Shown: positions 35,145-43,190 of the stretch, one piece after another | How positions within the stretch are numbered: the first letter of the stretch is position 1 | How the letters are laid out: each line of letters starts with the position of its first letter | Source: JACKNG01 sp050184115 | GTDB taxonomy: Bacteria; Pseudomonadota; Gammaproteobacteria; Ga0077536 | NCBI GenBank assembly: GCA_050184115.1 | Contig: JBFXAQ010000007.1 | Location: 186,001 to 250,000, forward strand | Direction of reading: 5' to 3' | DNA length: 64,000 nt | Notes under the pieces: model-generated | What the model saw: only the letters and a program-made list of their open reading frames with translations | Told to the model about the DNA's origin: nothing | The model's database searches: none | Position numbers and translations under genes: made by a program

Positions 35145-35157
35145 TTGCGCTGCGCAA
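35145..35157. promoter_or_regulatory. Perfect 13-base dyad in the lipoprotein promoter region
   Basis: TTGCGC, one central base, GCGCAA, flanked by T/A runs, lies about 110 bases before the lipoprotein start. On the minus strand its left arm could act as -35 (TTGCGC) with CATGAT 17 bases downstream as -10. Either operator or promoter part; the match to consensus is modest. Confidence 0.35.
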
Positions 35158-35233
35158 TTTAATTCACGCGCGCAAGCTACCGGGATAGCAGATTTTTTTG
35201 TGCGCGCGGTCACGCCCGGTACCGTCCGCGGCG

Positions 35234-35659
35234 TCACTGTACCGCAGCCGCCGGCGCCTCCGTGGCATTACGCCCCCACCCACCGCTCGCGCCGCCGCCC
35301 GCGCCGCGCTGGCGCTGTTCGTGGCGCCCGATGACGAGCTGGGTGATGGCGCGGTCGAAGCTGTCCATGCGGTGCTCGTCGCAGTAACCGTCGAGCCAGG
35401 CCAGGGCACTTTCGAGCGTCATCTCGCCGAGGGCATTGTAGGTCCCGGGCGCCAGTGCGTTGTACGCGGTCAGGTAGCCCATCAGGTAGTCCTTGAACGC
35501 GCCGCGCGCCACCGAGTCCTCGGCGCTCTTCTCGAACTGGTTGCAGGAGCGGCCGCCCGCGCCCCAGATCGCGTAGTTGCCGGCGTCGTCGGCCGCCATC
35601 ACGCCGCACGTCGGGCGGCCAAGCAGAAGTACGGCGAAGATAAGGCTCGCGTGCTTCAC
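35234..35659 (-). CDS. Small exported protein of unknown function
   Basis: A 141-residue protein with a signal peptide (MKHASLIFAVLLLGRPTCGV, cut before ADDAG). The mature part begins NYAIWGAGGRSCNQFEKS and continues AFKDYLMGYLTAYNAL and ALAWLDGYCDEHRMDSF; two cysteines could form a disulfide. The C-terminus is a G/A-rich tail. I have seen this WGAGxRSC pattern in unnamed exported proteins but cannot give a function. It starts with a GTG overlapping the HNH gene stop (GTGA). Confidence 0.7.
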   Translation of the reverse strand: MKHASLIFAVLLLGRPTCGVMAADDAGNYAIWGAGGRSCNQFEKSAEDSVARGAFKDYLMGYLTAYNALAPGTYNALGEMTLESALAWLDGYCDEHRMDSFDRAITQLVIGRHEQRQRGAGGGASGGWGRNATEAPAAAVQ

Positions 35660-36231
35660 GCGAGACCGCGCCGCGGGTTGTCGTGATTGAACTGCGATTT
35701 GAGGAACTCCATCTGGTCGGCCAGGATGCGCCGGTTCGACAGGGCGAGGAATTCCGCCCAGTTGGGTACGTAGGGCACCGCGAGCAGCGGCATGCGTGAT
35801 TGCTCCGGCGTGCGACCGCCCTTGCGCGTGTTGCAGCCGCGACAGGCGCTGACCACGTTCGACCAGCGATCACGTCCGCCCTGCGAAAGCGGCACGACAT
35901 GATCGCGGGTGAGCTGGTAATCGGCAAACTCGCGTCCGCAATACATGCACAGGTTGCCGTCGCGGCGGAAGAGGTCGTGATTGCTCAGCGGCGGGACCAG
36001 GCGCGTATGGTGCGGTCCGCGCTGCGAATGCTTGACCGCGATGATCGAATGGACCGTGATCGCGGAGCGCAGTCCGGACCTGCGTGAAGTACCACCGAGG
36101 AAGGTGAAGGCGTTTTCGCCCGTCGTCCAGCCGACCATTTCGCGCGTGTACAGACACACCGCTTCCTGCCAGGGAATCCAGCGTACCGGGGTGCCGGAAA
36201 TGTCCAAGCGGAGAATGAGTGGTGCGCTCAT
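35656..36231 (-). CDS. HNH endonuclease family protein
   Basis: A 191-residue protein with a zinc-ribbon HNH nuclease domain: CMYCGREF (C95, C98), TRDHVVPLSQGGRDRWSN (D110, H111, N125) and SACRGCNTRKGGRTPEQ (C130, C133, N134). This full set of metal and catalytic residues is typical of the stand-alone HNH proteins found in proteobacterial chromosomes, whose role is not established. The N-terminal part (LILRLDISGTPVRWIPWQEA) is conserved in that family. It is not next to any restriction, toxin or mobile element gene. It is divergent from mazG. Confidence 0.92.
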   Translation of the reverse strand: MSAPLILRLDISGTPVRWIPWQEAVCLYTREMVGWTTGENAFTFLGGTSRRSGLRSAITVHSIIAVKHSQRGPHHTRLVPPLSNHDLFRRDGNLCMYCGREFADYQLTRDHVVPLSQGGRDRWSNVVSACRGCNTRKGGRTPEQSRMPLLAVPYVPNWAEFLALSNRRILADQMEFLKSQFNHDNPRRGLA

Positions 36232-36348
36232 GCCTGTGCTACCCGTCTGGTCCTGCCTGCCGGCGGTGAATCGTCGCGAACGAGTACCGTGAGACCACCG
36301 AAGCGGCTAGATTCTCCGCACAAAGGCATTCCAGGATCAAGCGAACAC

Positions 36349-37218
36349 ATGCAGAAGCCCGACGACGATCGCCAGTCGAATCGCGAACTGGCTGCCCTGC
36401 GCCAACTGATGCGTACCCTACGCGATCCCGAACACGGTTGTCCCTGGGATCGCGCGCAGGATTTCGTGACCATCGTGCCGCACACGCTGGAAGAGGCGTA
36501 CGAAGTTGCGCACGCGATCGAACACGGCGAACTGCACGCGCTGCCCGACGAACTCGGTGACCTGCTGTTCCAGATCGTCTTCTACTGCCAACTGGGTGAG
36601 GAAGGCGGACGCTTCGACTTCGACGACGTCGTCCGTGCGATCTCCGACAAGCTGGTGCGGCGCCACCCGCACGTGTTCGGTACGGTCGACGTCGACGACG
36701 CAGCCGGCGTCGTGCGCAACTGGGAAGCTCTCAAGGCCGTCGAGCGTGCCGCACGCGGCAGCGAGGCGAGCAGCGAACTCGACGACGTGCCCGTGGCACT
36801 GCCGGCACTGACCCGTGCTCGCAAGGTCCAGCGTCGCGCCGCGCGGGTCGGCTTCGACTGGCCGGATGCCGCGGGACCACGGGCGAAGTTGGACGAGGAA
36901 CTGGCGGAATTCGATCACGCCAGCAGTACGGACGACCGCGCCGCGGCGTTCGAGGAGTTCGGCGATGTCCTGTTCAGCCTGGTCAACCTCGCGCGCCATC
37001 ACGACATCGACCCCGAAGGTGCGTTGCGGGCGGCCACGGCCAAGTTCGAACGGCGCTTCCGCGCGGTCGAAGCGGACGTCCGCGCGCAGGGGGCGGCAAT
37101 GGAGGCGCTCGATGCAGCAGAGCTCGAAGAGGTCTGGCAGGGCGTGAAACAGGCGGAAAAAAAATCGGGCGCTGGAAGCGCCCGCAAGCTTGGACCAAAG
37201 GGAGGGGCGCGGTCATGA
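36349..37218 (+). CDS. mazG: Nucleoside triphosphate pyrophosphohydrolase MazG
   Basis: A 289-residue all-alpha NTP pyrophosphatase with two MazG domains. The first carries CPWDRAQDF then EEAYEVAHAI and DELGDLLFQIVFYCQ (EExxE and ExxD metal sites); the second carries DEELAEFDHA and EEFGDVLFSLVNLARH. It hydrolyses non-canonical NTPs. The ATG at 36349 is chosen by family start; the frame is open to 36289 and the ribosome site is weak. The last 20 codons contain an eight-A run and a perfect hairpin, described separately. Confidence 0.93.
   Translation: MQKPDDDRQSNRELAALRQLMRTLRDPEHGCPWDRAQDFVTIVPHTLEEAYEVAHAIEHGELHALPDELGDLLFQIVFYCQLGEEGGRFDFDDVVRAISDKLVRRHPHVFGTVDVDDAAGVVRNWEALKAVERAARGSEASSELDDVPVALPALTRARKVQRRAARVGFDWPDAAGPRAKLDEELAEFDHASSTDDRAAAFEEFGDVLFSLVNLARHHDIDPEGALRAATAKFERRFRAVEADVRAQGAAMEALDAAELEEVWQGVKQAEKKSGAGSARKLGPKGGARS
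37157..37184 (-). terminator. Minus-strand intrinsic terminator inside the 3' end of mazG
   Basis: On the minus strand CGGGCGCT, loop TCC, AGCGCCCG form an 8-base-pair perfect stem followed by A and eight T. It lies about 200 bases after the ispA stop, so it would end xseB-ispA transcripts, but it is located in mazG codons 270-279. Confidence 0.75.
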
Positions 37219-37386
37219 GTGCAAGTCCGCGCTGCGAAATTAAAAGCATAGAGCATGCCAAATTTATATTTTTGATTAAAATCAATAAATTGAAAATATT
37301 CCTGAACGCTCCGTCAGGTTTATGGCGGTGGACGGCGACAGATTCGTGGTCGCGCCTGTCGGGATCCCGACGCAGCGCTGCGCCCG

Positions 37387-38274
37387 TCAGCGATCGCGCT
37401 TGACGATGTATTCGGCGATCAGTGTCAGCGTATGTGCCGCGCCGCCAAGCACTTCGAGACAGGCCACCGCCTCGTCGCAGAGCGCCTGGGCGGTGCGTTT
37501 CGCACCGTCCAGGCCGAGCAACTCGGGGTAGGTCGGCTTGTCGCGGTCGGCATCGGAGCCCTGCGGCTTGCCGATGATTTCGGTCGCGCCCTCGACGTCG
37601 AGGATGTCGTCCTGGACCTGGAACGCAAGACCGATGCAGGTGGCGTAACGGTCGAGACGCTGTTCGAGGGCGGCGTCGGCACGCGCGGCGGCGAGGAAGC
37701 CCAGCTGCACGCTGGCGCGGATGAGGGCGCCAGTCTTGTGGCGATGGACGTTCTCCAACGCGTCCAGCGACAAGCGCGTCCCCACGGCGGCGAGATCCAG
37801 GGCCTGGCCGCCGGCCATGCCCAGCGAACCGCTCGCATGGGCCAGTACCCGCGCCATGGCCAGGCGGGTGGTTTCGGGCAACATGGCCGTGCCGCTGCCG
37901 AGCAGGACGTCGAAGGCGAGTGCCTGTAACGCGTCGCCGGCGAGAATGGCGGTGGCTTCGTCGAATTGGCGGTGACAGGTCGGGCGACCACGGCGCAAAT
38001 CGTCGTCGTCCATCGCAGGCAGGTCGTCGTGGATGAGCGAGTAGGCATGGATGAACTCGACGCTCGCCGCCGCCGCATCGACATGATCGAGCGGGACGTC
38101 GAGCGCGGCGGCCGTGGCGTAGACCAGCACCGGCCGGATGCGCTTGCCCGGGGCGAGGACGGCATACCGCATCGCCTCATGCAGGCGCTCGGGCGGCAGG
38201 CTAGTGGCGGGAAGATAGCGATCCAGGGCGTTGCTGGCCCGCGCCTGCAGCGGGGCGATGAGTTCGGCGAGCAT
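37387..38274 (-). CDS. ispA: Polyprenyl (farnesyl/geranyl) diphosphate synthase IspA
   Basis: A 295-residue trans-prenyltransferase. Both aspartate-rich motifs are present: DDLPAMDDDD at about 83-92 (first, with the long bacterial spacing) and DDILD near 221 (second). GKRIRPVL near 44 and KTGALI near 185 are family blocks. It condenses IPP with DMAPP and GPP to farnesyl diphosphate. The ATG at 38274 is five bases after the xseB stop, the usual xseB-ispA arrangement; no dxs follows here. Confidence 0.95.
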   Translation of the reverse strand: MLAELIAPLQARASNALDRYLPATSLPPERLHEAMRYAVLAPGKRIRPVLVYATAAALDVPLDHVDAAAASVEFIHAYSLIHDDLPAMDDDDLRRGRPTCHRQFDEATAILAGDALQALAFDVLLGSGTAMLPETTRLAMARVLAHASGSLGMAGGQALDLAAVGTRLSLDALENVHRHKTGALIRASVQLGFLAAARADAALEQRLDRYATCIGLAFQVQDDILDVEGATEIIGKPQGSDADRDKPTYPELLGLDGAKRTAQALCDEAVACLEVLGGAAHTLTLIAEYIVKRDR

Positions 38275-38279
38275 GGGGC

Positions 38280-38549
38280 TCAGTCTTCCTCGGGTAGGTC
38301 GAAGTCCTGGAGCGTCTCCGCGTCGCCGTCCTTGACCAGTCGCATGACTTTCTGCTCGGCCGCGCGCAGGGCATGTTGGCAACGGCGGGTCAACTCGATG
38401 CCGCGTTCGAACTGCTTGATCGATTCTTCGAGGGTGTACTCGCCCTGTTCGAGCTTTTCGACGAGGTTCTCGAGTTCGCCCATGGCAGCTTCGAAATCGA
38501 GCGCCTGCTCTGCGTTCTTGGAGGAAGTCTTGGCCACGCCGCGCTCCAT
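38280..38549 (-). CDS. xseB: Exodeoxyribonuclease VII small subunit
   Basis: An 89-residue helical protein with the family core FEAAMGELENLVEKLEQGEY and LEESIKQFERGIELTRRC. XseB associates with XseA to degrade single-stranded DNA. An acidic tail (DFDLPEED) ends the protein. Length is normal and it precedes ispA by five bases. Confidence 0.95.
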   Translation of the reverse strand: MERGVAKTSSKNAEQALDFEAAMGELENLVEKLEQGEYTLEESIKQFERGIELTRRCQHALRAAEQKVMRLVKDGDAETLQDFDLPEED

Positions 38550-38667
38550 TGCGCTCAGGCGCCGCCAGCCGGCGCGAGGGCGGCAACTCTACCGAGCGCC
38601 CGCCGCGACGGTCAACGGCGGTCCTCGCTTGACCGCGCGGCGCGCGCGGAATTAGACTCGCGGCCAG

Positions 38668-38686
38668 ATTTAGACTGAGTCTAAAT
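38668..38686. promoter_or_regulatory. Perfect 19-base dyad (candidate PerR/Fur-type operator)
   Basis: ATTTAGACTGAGTCTAAAT is a perfect 9-1-9 inverted repeat 58 bases before the rubrerythrin start. Its 7-1-7 core TTAGACTnAGTCTAA matches the PerR box (TTATAATnATTATAA) at 10 of 14 arm positions. A further half site TTAGACT lies at 38652-38658, eighteen bases from the same arm of the dyad, and could also be a -10 (TAGACT). Confidence 0.65.
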
Positions 38687-38744
38687 GCGAACCGAGTGCA
38701 TTAACGAACGCTCGACTACAGAACCCATCGAGGAGGACACCATC

Positions 38745-39161
38745 ATGGCGTTGAAAGGATCGAAGACCGAAGACAACCTGAAGGCCGCGTTCGCGGGCGA
38801 ATCGCAGGCCAACCGCCGTTACCTCTACTTCGCGCAGAAAGCCGACGTCGAGGGTTACAACGACGTCTCCGCCGTTTTCCGCTCCACCGCGGAAGGCGAG
38901 ACCGGCCATGCCCATGGTCACCTCGAATACCTCGAAGAGTGCGGCGATCCGGCCACCGGCGAGCCGATCGGCAGCACCGAGATGAACCTCAAGGCGTCGA
39001 TCGCCGGCGAGACCCACGAGTACACCGACATGTACCCGGGCATGGCCAAGACCGCCCGCGAGGAAGGCTTCGACGAGATCGCCGACTGGTTCGAGACCCT
39101 GGCCAAGGCCGAGCGCTCGCACGCCAACCGCTTCCAGAAGGCCCTCGACGCCCTCAACTGA
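38745..39161 (+). CDS. Rubrerythrin family protein (ferritin-like di-iron, no rubredoxin domain)
   Basis: A 138-residue ferritin-like protein. The di-iron ligands appear in AGESQANRRYLYFA, EGETGHAHGHLEYLEE, ETHEYTDMYPGM and AKAERSHANRF. The C-terminal rubredoxin domain of classical rubrerythrin is missing, so electrons must come from a partner. It probably reduces hydrogen peroxide. A strong GAGGAGG site precedes ATG 38745, which is preferred over an in-frame start at 38685 that overlaps the operator dyad. It heads a rubrerythrin / Fe-S protein / DUF3501 cluster. Confidence 0.93.
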   Translation: MALKGSKTEDNLKAAFAGESQANRRYLYFAQKADVEGYNDVSAVFRSTAEGETGHAHGHLEYLEECGDPATGEPIGSTEMNLKASIAGETHEYTDMYPGMAKTAREEGFDEIADWFETLAKAERSHANRFQKALDALN

Positions 39162-39183
39162 GCGCGCCACACCGCGCGCGACG

Positions 39184-39212
39184 AGAAGCCGGGCGAGTCC
39201 CGGCTTCTTTTT
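39184..39212 (+). terminator. Intrinsic terminator or attenuator after rubrerythrin
   Basis: AGAAGCCGGG, loop CGAGT, CCCGGCTTCT form a 10-base-pair stem followed by more T. It lies between the rubrerythrin stop and the Fe-S protein start within one apparent operon, so it probably lowers expression of the two downstream genes relative to rubrerythrin. Confidence 0.85.
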
Positions 39213-39252
39213 CACCAGCCGGGGCGCTGGTGTCCACCCGGGAGAAGCAGAC

Positions 39253-40569
39253 ATGGCCGAGAACGAAAGTCGCGAGGGCAGCCTCGAGGCACCGACCCGC
39301 CATCCACTCGAATGGCGTACCGAGGCATTCTGGGACGCAGCGGCGCTGGAACACGAGCTCGAGCGCGTCTACGACATCTGTCATGGCTGCCGACGCTGCG
39401 TGAGTCTCTGCAACGCTTTCCCCGTGCTGTTCGACCTCGTCGACGAATCCGAGACCATGGAAGTCGACGGTATCGCGAAGACCGATTACCAGAAGGTCGT
39501 CGACCAGTGTTACCTGTGCGACCTGTGCTACATGACCAAGTGCCCCTACGTGCCGCCGCACGAATGGAACGTCGATTTCCCGCACCTGATGCTGCGGGCC
39601 AAGGCCGTGCACTTCAAGCAGCACGGCGCGTCGCTGCGGGATCGCGTGCTGACCTCGACCGACGCCGTTGGCAAGTTGGCGACGATTCCGGTCGTCGCCG
39701 AGGTGGTCAACACGGCCAATGCCATCGGCGTCGCGCGCAAGGTGATGGAGAGTGCCATCGGCGTGCATGCCGAGGCGCCACTGCCGAAGTTCCACAGCAA
39801 CACGCTGCGCAAACGCGCCGCCGCGCGCCGCGCGCCGGATCTCGACGAGCGCATCGCGCTGTTCGTCACCTGTTACGGCAACCGCAACGCGCCGGACGTG
39901 GTCGAGGACATGATCGCCGTCTTCGAACACAACGGCGTCGGCGTCGAGCTGGTCCGCCAGGAGCAGTGCTGCGGCATGCCCAAGCTCGAACTGGGCGATC
40001 TGGAGACGGTCGAAAAACACAAGAACGCGAACATGCCTCAACTGCTCGAGCTGGCCGAACGCGGCTTGCGCATCACCGCGCCGATCCCGAGCTGCGTGCT
40101 GATGTTCCGCCAGGAGATTCCGCTGATGTTCCCGGAAGACCCGGCGGTGAAGAAAGTCCAGGCGGCGATGGTCGACCCCTTCGAGTTCCTCATGGCGCGA
40201 TACCGCGAGGGCAAGCTGAACACCGATTTCAAGGGTCGCATCGGCAAGGTCGCCTACCACGTACCCTGCCACCAGCGCGTGCAGAACATTGGTTTGAAGA
40301 CCCGCGACATGCTGCAGCTCGTGCCGGATACCGAAGTCACCGTCATCGAGCGCTGTTCCGGCCACGACGGCACCTATGCGGTGAAGAAGGAGAATTACGA
40401 GTTCGCGCAGAAGATCTGCCGGCCGGTGGTCAAGCGTATCAGCGACGGGGCGGTCGACCACTACATCAGTGACTGCCCCATGGCCGGCGAGCTGATCGAG
40501 CACGGCGTGGGGCAGGGAACGCACGCCACTTCGGCCTTCTCGCTGTTACGCAAGGCTTACGGAATCTGA
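39253..40569 (+). CDS. Heterodisulfide reductase-type Fe-S protein (CCG domains) linked to rubrerythrin
   Basis: A 438-residue electron-transfer protein. Two N-terminal 4Fe-4S ferredoxin motifs, ICHGCRRCVSLCNAFP and CYLCDLCYMTKCPYVPP (residues about 43-105), are followed by two cysteine-rich CCG-like regions: VRQEQCCGMPKLEL near 235 and YHVPCHQRVQ near 335, with RCSGHDGTY near 370. The layout resembles GlpC and HdrD. With rubrerythrin upstream and DUF3501 downstream it most likely passes electrons to the peroxidase, which has no rubredoxin of its own; this role is inferred. Confidence 0.9.
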   Translation: MAENESREGSLEAPTRHPLEWRTEAFWDAAALEHELERVYDICHGCRRCVSLCNAFPVLFDLVDESETMEVDGIAKTDYQKVVDQCYLCDLCYMTKCPYVPPHEWNVDFPHLMLRAKAVHFKQHGASLRDRVLTSTDAVGKLATIPVVAEVVNTANAIGVARKVMESAIGVHAEAPLPKFHSNTLRKRAAARRAPDLDERIALFVTCYGNRNAPDVVEDMIAVFEHNGVGVELVRQEQCCGMPKLELGDLETVEKHKNANMPQLLELAERGLRITAPIPSCVLMFRQEIPLMFPEDPAVKKVQAAMVDPFEFLMARYREGKLNTDFKGRIGKVAYHVPCHQRVQNIGLKTRDMLQLVPDTEVTVIERCSGHDGTYAVKKENYEFAQKICRPVVKRISDGAVDHYISDCPMAGELIEHGVGQGTHATSAFSLLRKAYGI

Positions 40570-40574
40570 ACAAC

Positions 40575-41177
40575 ATGACGACGACGACCATGCCCGAGAA
40601 ACTGACCCGATCCGACCTGCTCCCCCTCGAGACCTACCACGAGCGGCGCCCCGAGATGCGCCGCGAGGTGATGGCGCACAAGGCCGCGCGCAAGGTCTTC
40701 ATCGGCGATCACGCGGCACTCTATTTCGAGGATCGACTGACCATCCAGTACCAGGTGCAGGAGATGCTGCGGGCCGAACGCATCTTTCAGGCCGAGGCGA
40801 TCCAGGAAGAGCTCGATGCCTACAACCCGCTGATCCCGGACGGTGACAACTTCAAGGCGACCTTCATGATTGAGTACCCCGACGTCGACGAACGCCGCGA
40901 GGCGCTCGGCAAGCTGAAGGGGATCGAGGACCGCGTATGGGTGCAGGCCGGGGAATGCGCGCGCATTCACGCCATCGCCGACGAGGATCTCGAACGCGAG
41001 AACGAGGTCAAGACCTCGGCGGTGCATTTCCTGCGCTTCCAGCTCGACGCGGCGACGATCGCGGCGCTGAAGTCCGGCGCACCGCTCGCCTTCGGCATCG
41101 ATCACCCGGCCTATACCCACGAAGTCGCCCCGGTGGAGGAAGTGACGCGACGTGCGCTGGTCGCCGACCTCGCCTGA
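40575..41177 (+). CDS. DUF3501 family protein
   Basis: A 200-residue soluble protein. RSDLLPLETYHERRPEMRRE at the N-terminus, GDHAALYFEDRLTIQYQVQE near 45 and DERREALGKLKGIEDRVW near 105 match DUF3501, a family of unknown function that constantly accompanies rubrerythrin and a CCG-type Fe-S protein. It has no cysteine cluster of its own. Start ATG 40575 follows the Fe-S gene after five bases; ATG 40590 is an alternative. Confidence 0.9.
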   Translation: MTTTTMPEKLTRSDLLPLETYHERRPEMRREVMAHKAARKVFIGDHAALYFEDRLTIQYQVQEMLRAERIFQAEAIQEELDAYNPLIPDGDNFKATFMIEYPDVDERREALGKLKGIEDRVWVQAGECARIHAIADEDLERENEVKTSAVHFLRFQLDAATIAALKSGAPLAFGIDHPAYTHEVAPVEEVTRRALVADLA

Positions 41178-41226
41178 GCAGGCCGCGGGACGAGGGAAAT
41201 AATTCCAAAAGACATCAGGCGTTTGG

Positions 41227-41232
41227 CATAAT
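41227..41232 (+). promoter_or_regulatory. Candidate -10 of parE
   Basis: CATAAT in TTTGGCATAATCGG lies 55 bases before the parE start, in the gap after DUF3501. A weak TTCCAA 18 bases upstream could be the -35. Confidence 0.4.
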
Positions 41233-41287
41233 CGGCCGGATTCACTTCGAGCTTTTACGTGGCCCGCCGGCCACTGGAATCCAGCCC

Positions 41288-43177
41288 TTGAGCGCACGCT
41301 ACGACGCCGCCGACATCGAGGTCCTGACGGGCCTCGAACCGGTCCGCAAACGGCCCGGGATGTACACCGATACGTCCCGACCCAACCACCTCGTGCAGGA
41401 AGTCGTCGACAACTCCGTCGACGAGGCGATCGCCGGTCACTGCGGCCAGATCGACGTCACGCTGCATGCCGACGGCGCCATCACCGTGGCCGACGATGGT
41501 CGCGGCATGCCGGTCGACGAACACCCGGGAGAGAAGATCTCCGGCGTCGAGGTGATCCTCACGCGCCTGCATGCGGGCGGCAAGTTCTCTCGCAAGAACT
41601 ACAAGTACTCGGGCGGCCTCCACGGCGTCGGCGTTTCGGTGGTCAACGCCTTGTCGAAGCAGCTCGAGGTGCGCGTCAAGCGTGGCGGCCGCGAGTACGC
41701 CATGCAGTTCGCCGGCGGCGAGCCACGCGGAGCGCTGGAGGTCGTCGGCAGCGTCGGTGCGCGCAACACCGGCACGGCCATCCGTTTCGTTCCCGACGAG
41801 CGCTATTTCGATACCGTCAAGCTGTCGTTGTCGCGCCTGCGGCACCTCCTGCGCGCCAAGGCCGTGCTGTGTCCGGGCCTCAAGGTTCGGTTCCACGACG
41901 AGGCGAGCGGTGAGAAGCTCGAATGGCAGTACGCCGAGGGACTCAAGACCTACCTGAGCGAGGCCATGGCGGGCGCCGACCTGATCCCGGCCGAGCCGTT
42001 CATGGGCAACCTCGAGGGTGAACACGAGACGGCGACCTGGGCGCTGCACTGGTGTGCCGACGAGGCCGACCTCGTCACCGAGAGCTACGTCAACCTCGTA
42101 CCGACGGCGCAGGGCGGCACGCATGTCGGTGGTCTGAGACAGGGGCTGCTCGAGGCGATGCGCGAGTTCTGCGACAACCGCAACCTGCTGCCGCGCGGGG
42201 TCAAGCTGGCGGCGGAGGACGTCTTCGAGCGTTGCGCCTACGTGCTGTCCGTGAAGATGGAGGAACCGCAGTTCTCCGGCCAGACCAAGGAACGCCTGTC
42301 GTCGCGCTCGTGCGCGGCCTTCGTCGGCGGCGTCGTGCGCGACGCTTTCAGCCTGTGGCTGCATCAGCACGTGGAGTCCGGCGAACGTATTGCCGAAATC
42401 GCCATCAGTCGGGCCCAGCGCCGCCTCAAGGCGGCCAAGGTGGTGCGCAAGAAGGTCGCCGGCAACGGCCCGGCGCTGCCGGGCAAGCTTGCCGACTGCA
42501 CCGCGCAGGATCTCGAGCGTACCGAGCTGTTCCTGGTCGAGGGTGATTCGGCCGGCGGTTCGGCCAAGCAGGCGCGCGACCGCGTCTACCAGGCCATCCT
42601 GCCTCTGCGCGGCAAGATCCTGAACACCTGGGAGGTCGAATCGACCCAGGTGCTGGCCTCCAACGAAGTACACGACATCTCCGTCGCGCTCGGTATCGAT
42701 CCCGGCGCCGATGAGCTCGGCAATCTGCGTTACGGCAAGGTCTGCATCCTCGCCGACGCCGATTCCGACGGTCTGCACATCGCGACCTTGCTGTGTGCGC
42801 TGTTCGTGCGCCACTTCCGCAGCCTGGTCGAAGCGGGGCGCGTCTACGTCGCCATGCCGCCGCTCTACCGCATCGACGTCGGCAAGGAAGTCTTCTACGC
42901 GCAGGACGACGAAGAGCGCATGGGCGTGCTCGACCGTATCGCGGCTGAGAAGATCAAGGGCAAGGTCAACGTGCAGCGCTTCAAGGGCCTGGGCGAGATG
43001 AATCCCCTGCAACTGCGCGAAACCACGATGGCGCCGGAAACGAGGCGCCTGGTGCGGCTCTCGATCGCCAGCGGCGATGACACCGAGATCCTGATGGACA
43101 TGCTGCTGGCCAAGCGCCGCGCCGCCGATCGCCGTGCGTGGCTCGAACGCAAGGGCAACCTCGCCACCGTCAACTGA
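41288..43177 (+). CDS. parE: DNA topoisomerase IV subunit B
   Basis: A 629-residue GHKL ATPase subunit. VRKRPGMYTD near 22, EVVDNSVDEAIAG near 40, the ATP-binding DDGRGMPVDEHP near 70 and GLHGVGVSVVNAL near 112 form the ATPase; the TOPRIM region has LVEGDSAGGSAKQARDR near 420 and DADSDGLHIATLL near 495. ParE rather than GyrB is indicated by the short length (no GyrB insert) and by parC following directly. I use the TTG at 41288; there is no ATG nearby in frame that keeps the conserved N-terminus. Confidence 0.95.
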   Translation: MSARYDAADIEVLTGLEPVRKRPGMYTDTSRPNHLVQEVVDNSVDEAIAGHCGQIDVTLHADGAITVADDGRGMPVDEHPGEKISGVEVILTRLHAGGKFSRKNYKYSGGLHGVGVSVVNALSKQLEVRVKRGGREYAMQFAGGEPRGALEVVGSVGARNTGTAIRFVPDERYFDTVKLSLSRLRHLLRAKAVLCPGLKVRFHDEASGEKLEWQYAEGLKTYLSEAMAGADLIPAEPFMGNLEGEHETATWALHWCADEADLVTESYVNLVPTAQGGTHVGGLRQGLLEAMREFCDNRNLLPRGVKLAAEDVFERCAYVLSVKMEEPQFSGQTKERLSSRSCAAFVGGVVRDAFSLWLHQHVESGERIAEIAISRAQRRLKAAKVVRKKVAGNGPALPGKLADCTAQDLERTELFLVEGDSAGGSAKQARDRVYQAILPLRGKILNTWEVESTQVLASNEVHDISVALGIDPGADELGNLRYGKVCILADADSDGLHIATLLCALFVRHFRSLVEAGRVYVAMPPLYRIDVGKEVFYAQDDEERMGVLDRIAAEKIKGKVNVQRFKGLGEMNPLQLRETTMAPETRRLVRLSIASGDDTEILMDMLLAKRRAADRRAWLERKGNLATVN

Positions 43178-43190
43178 GTGGATTACAGCC

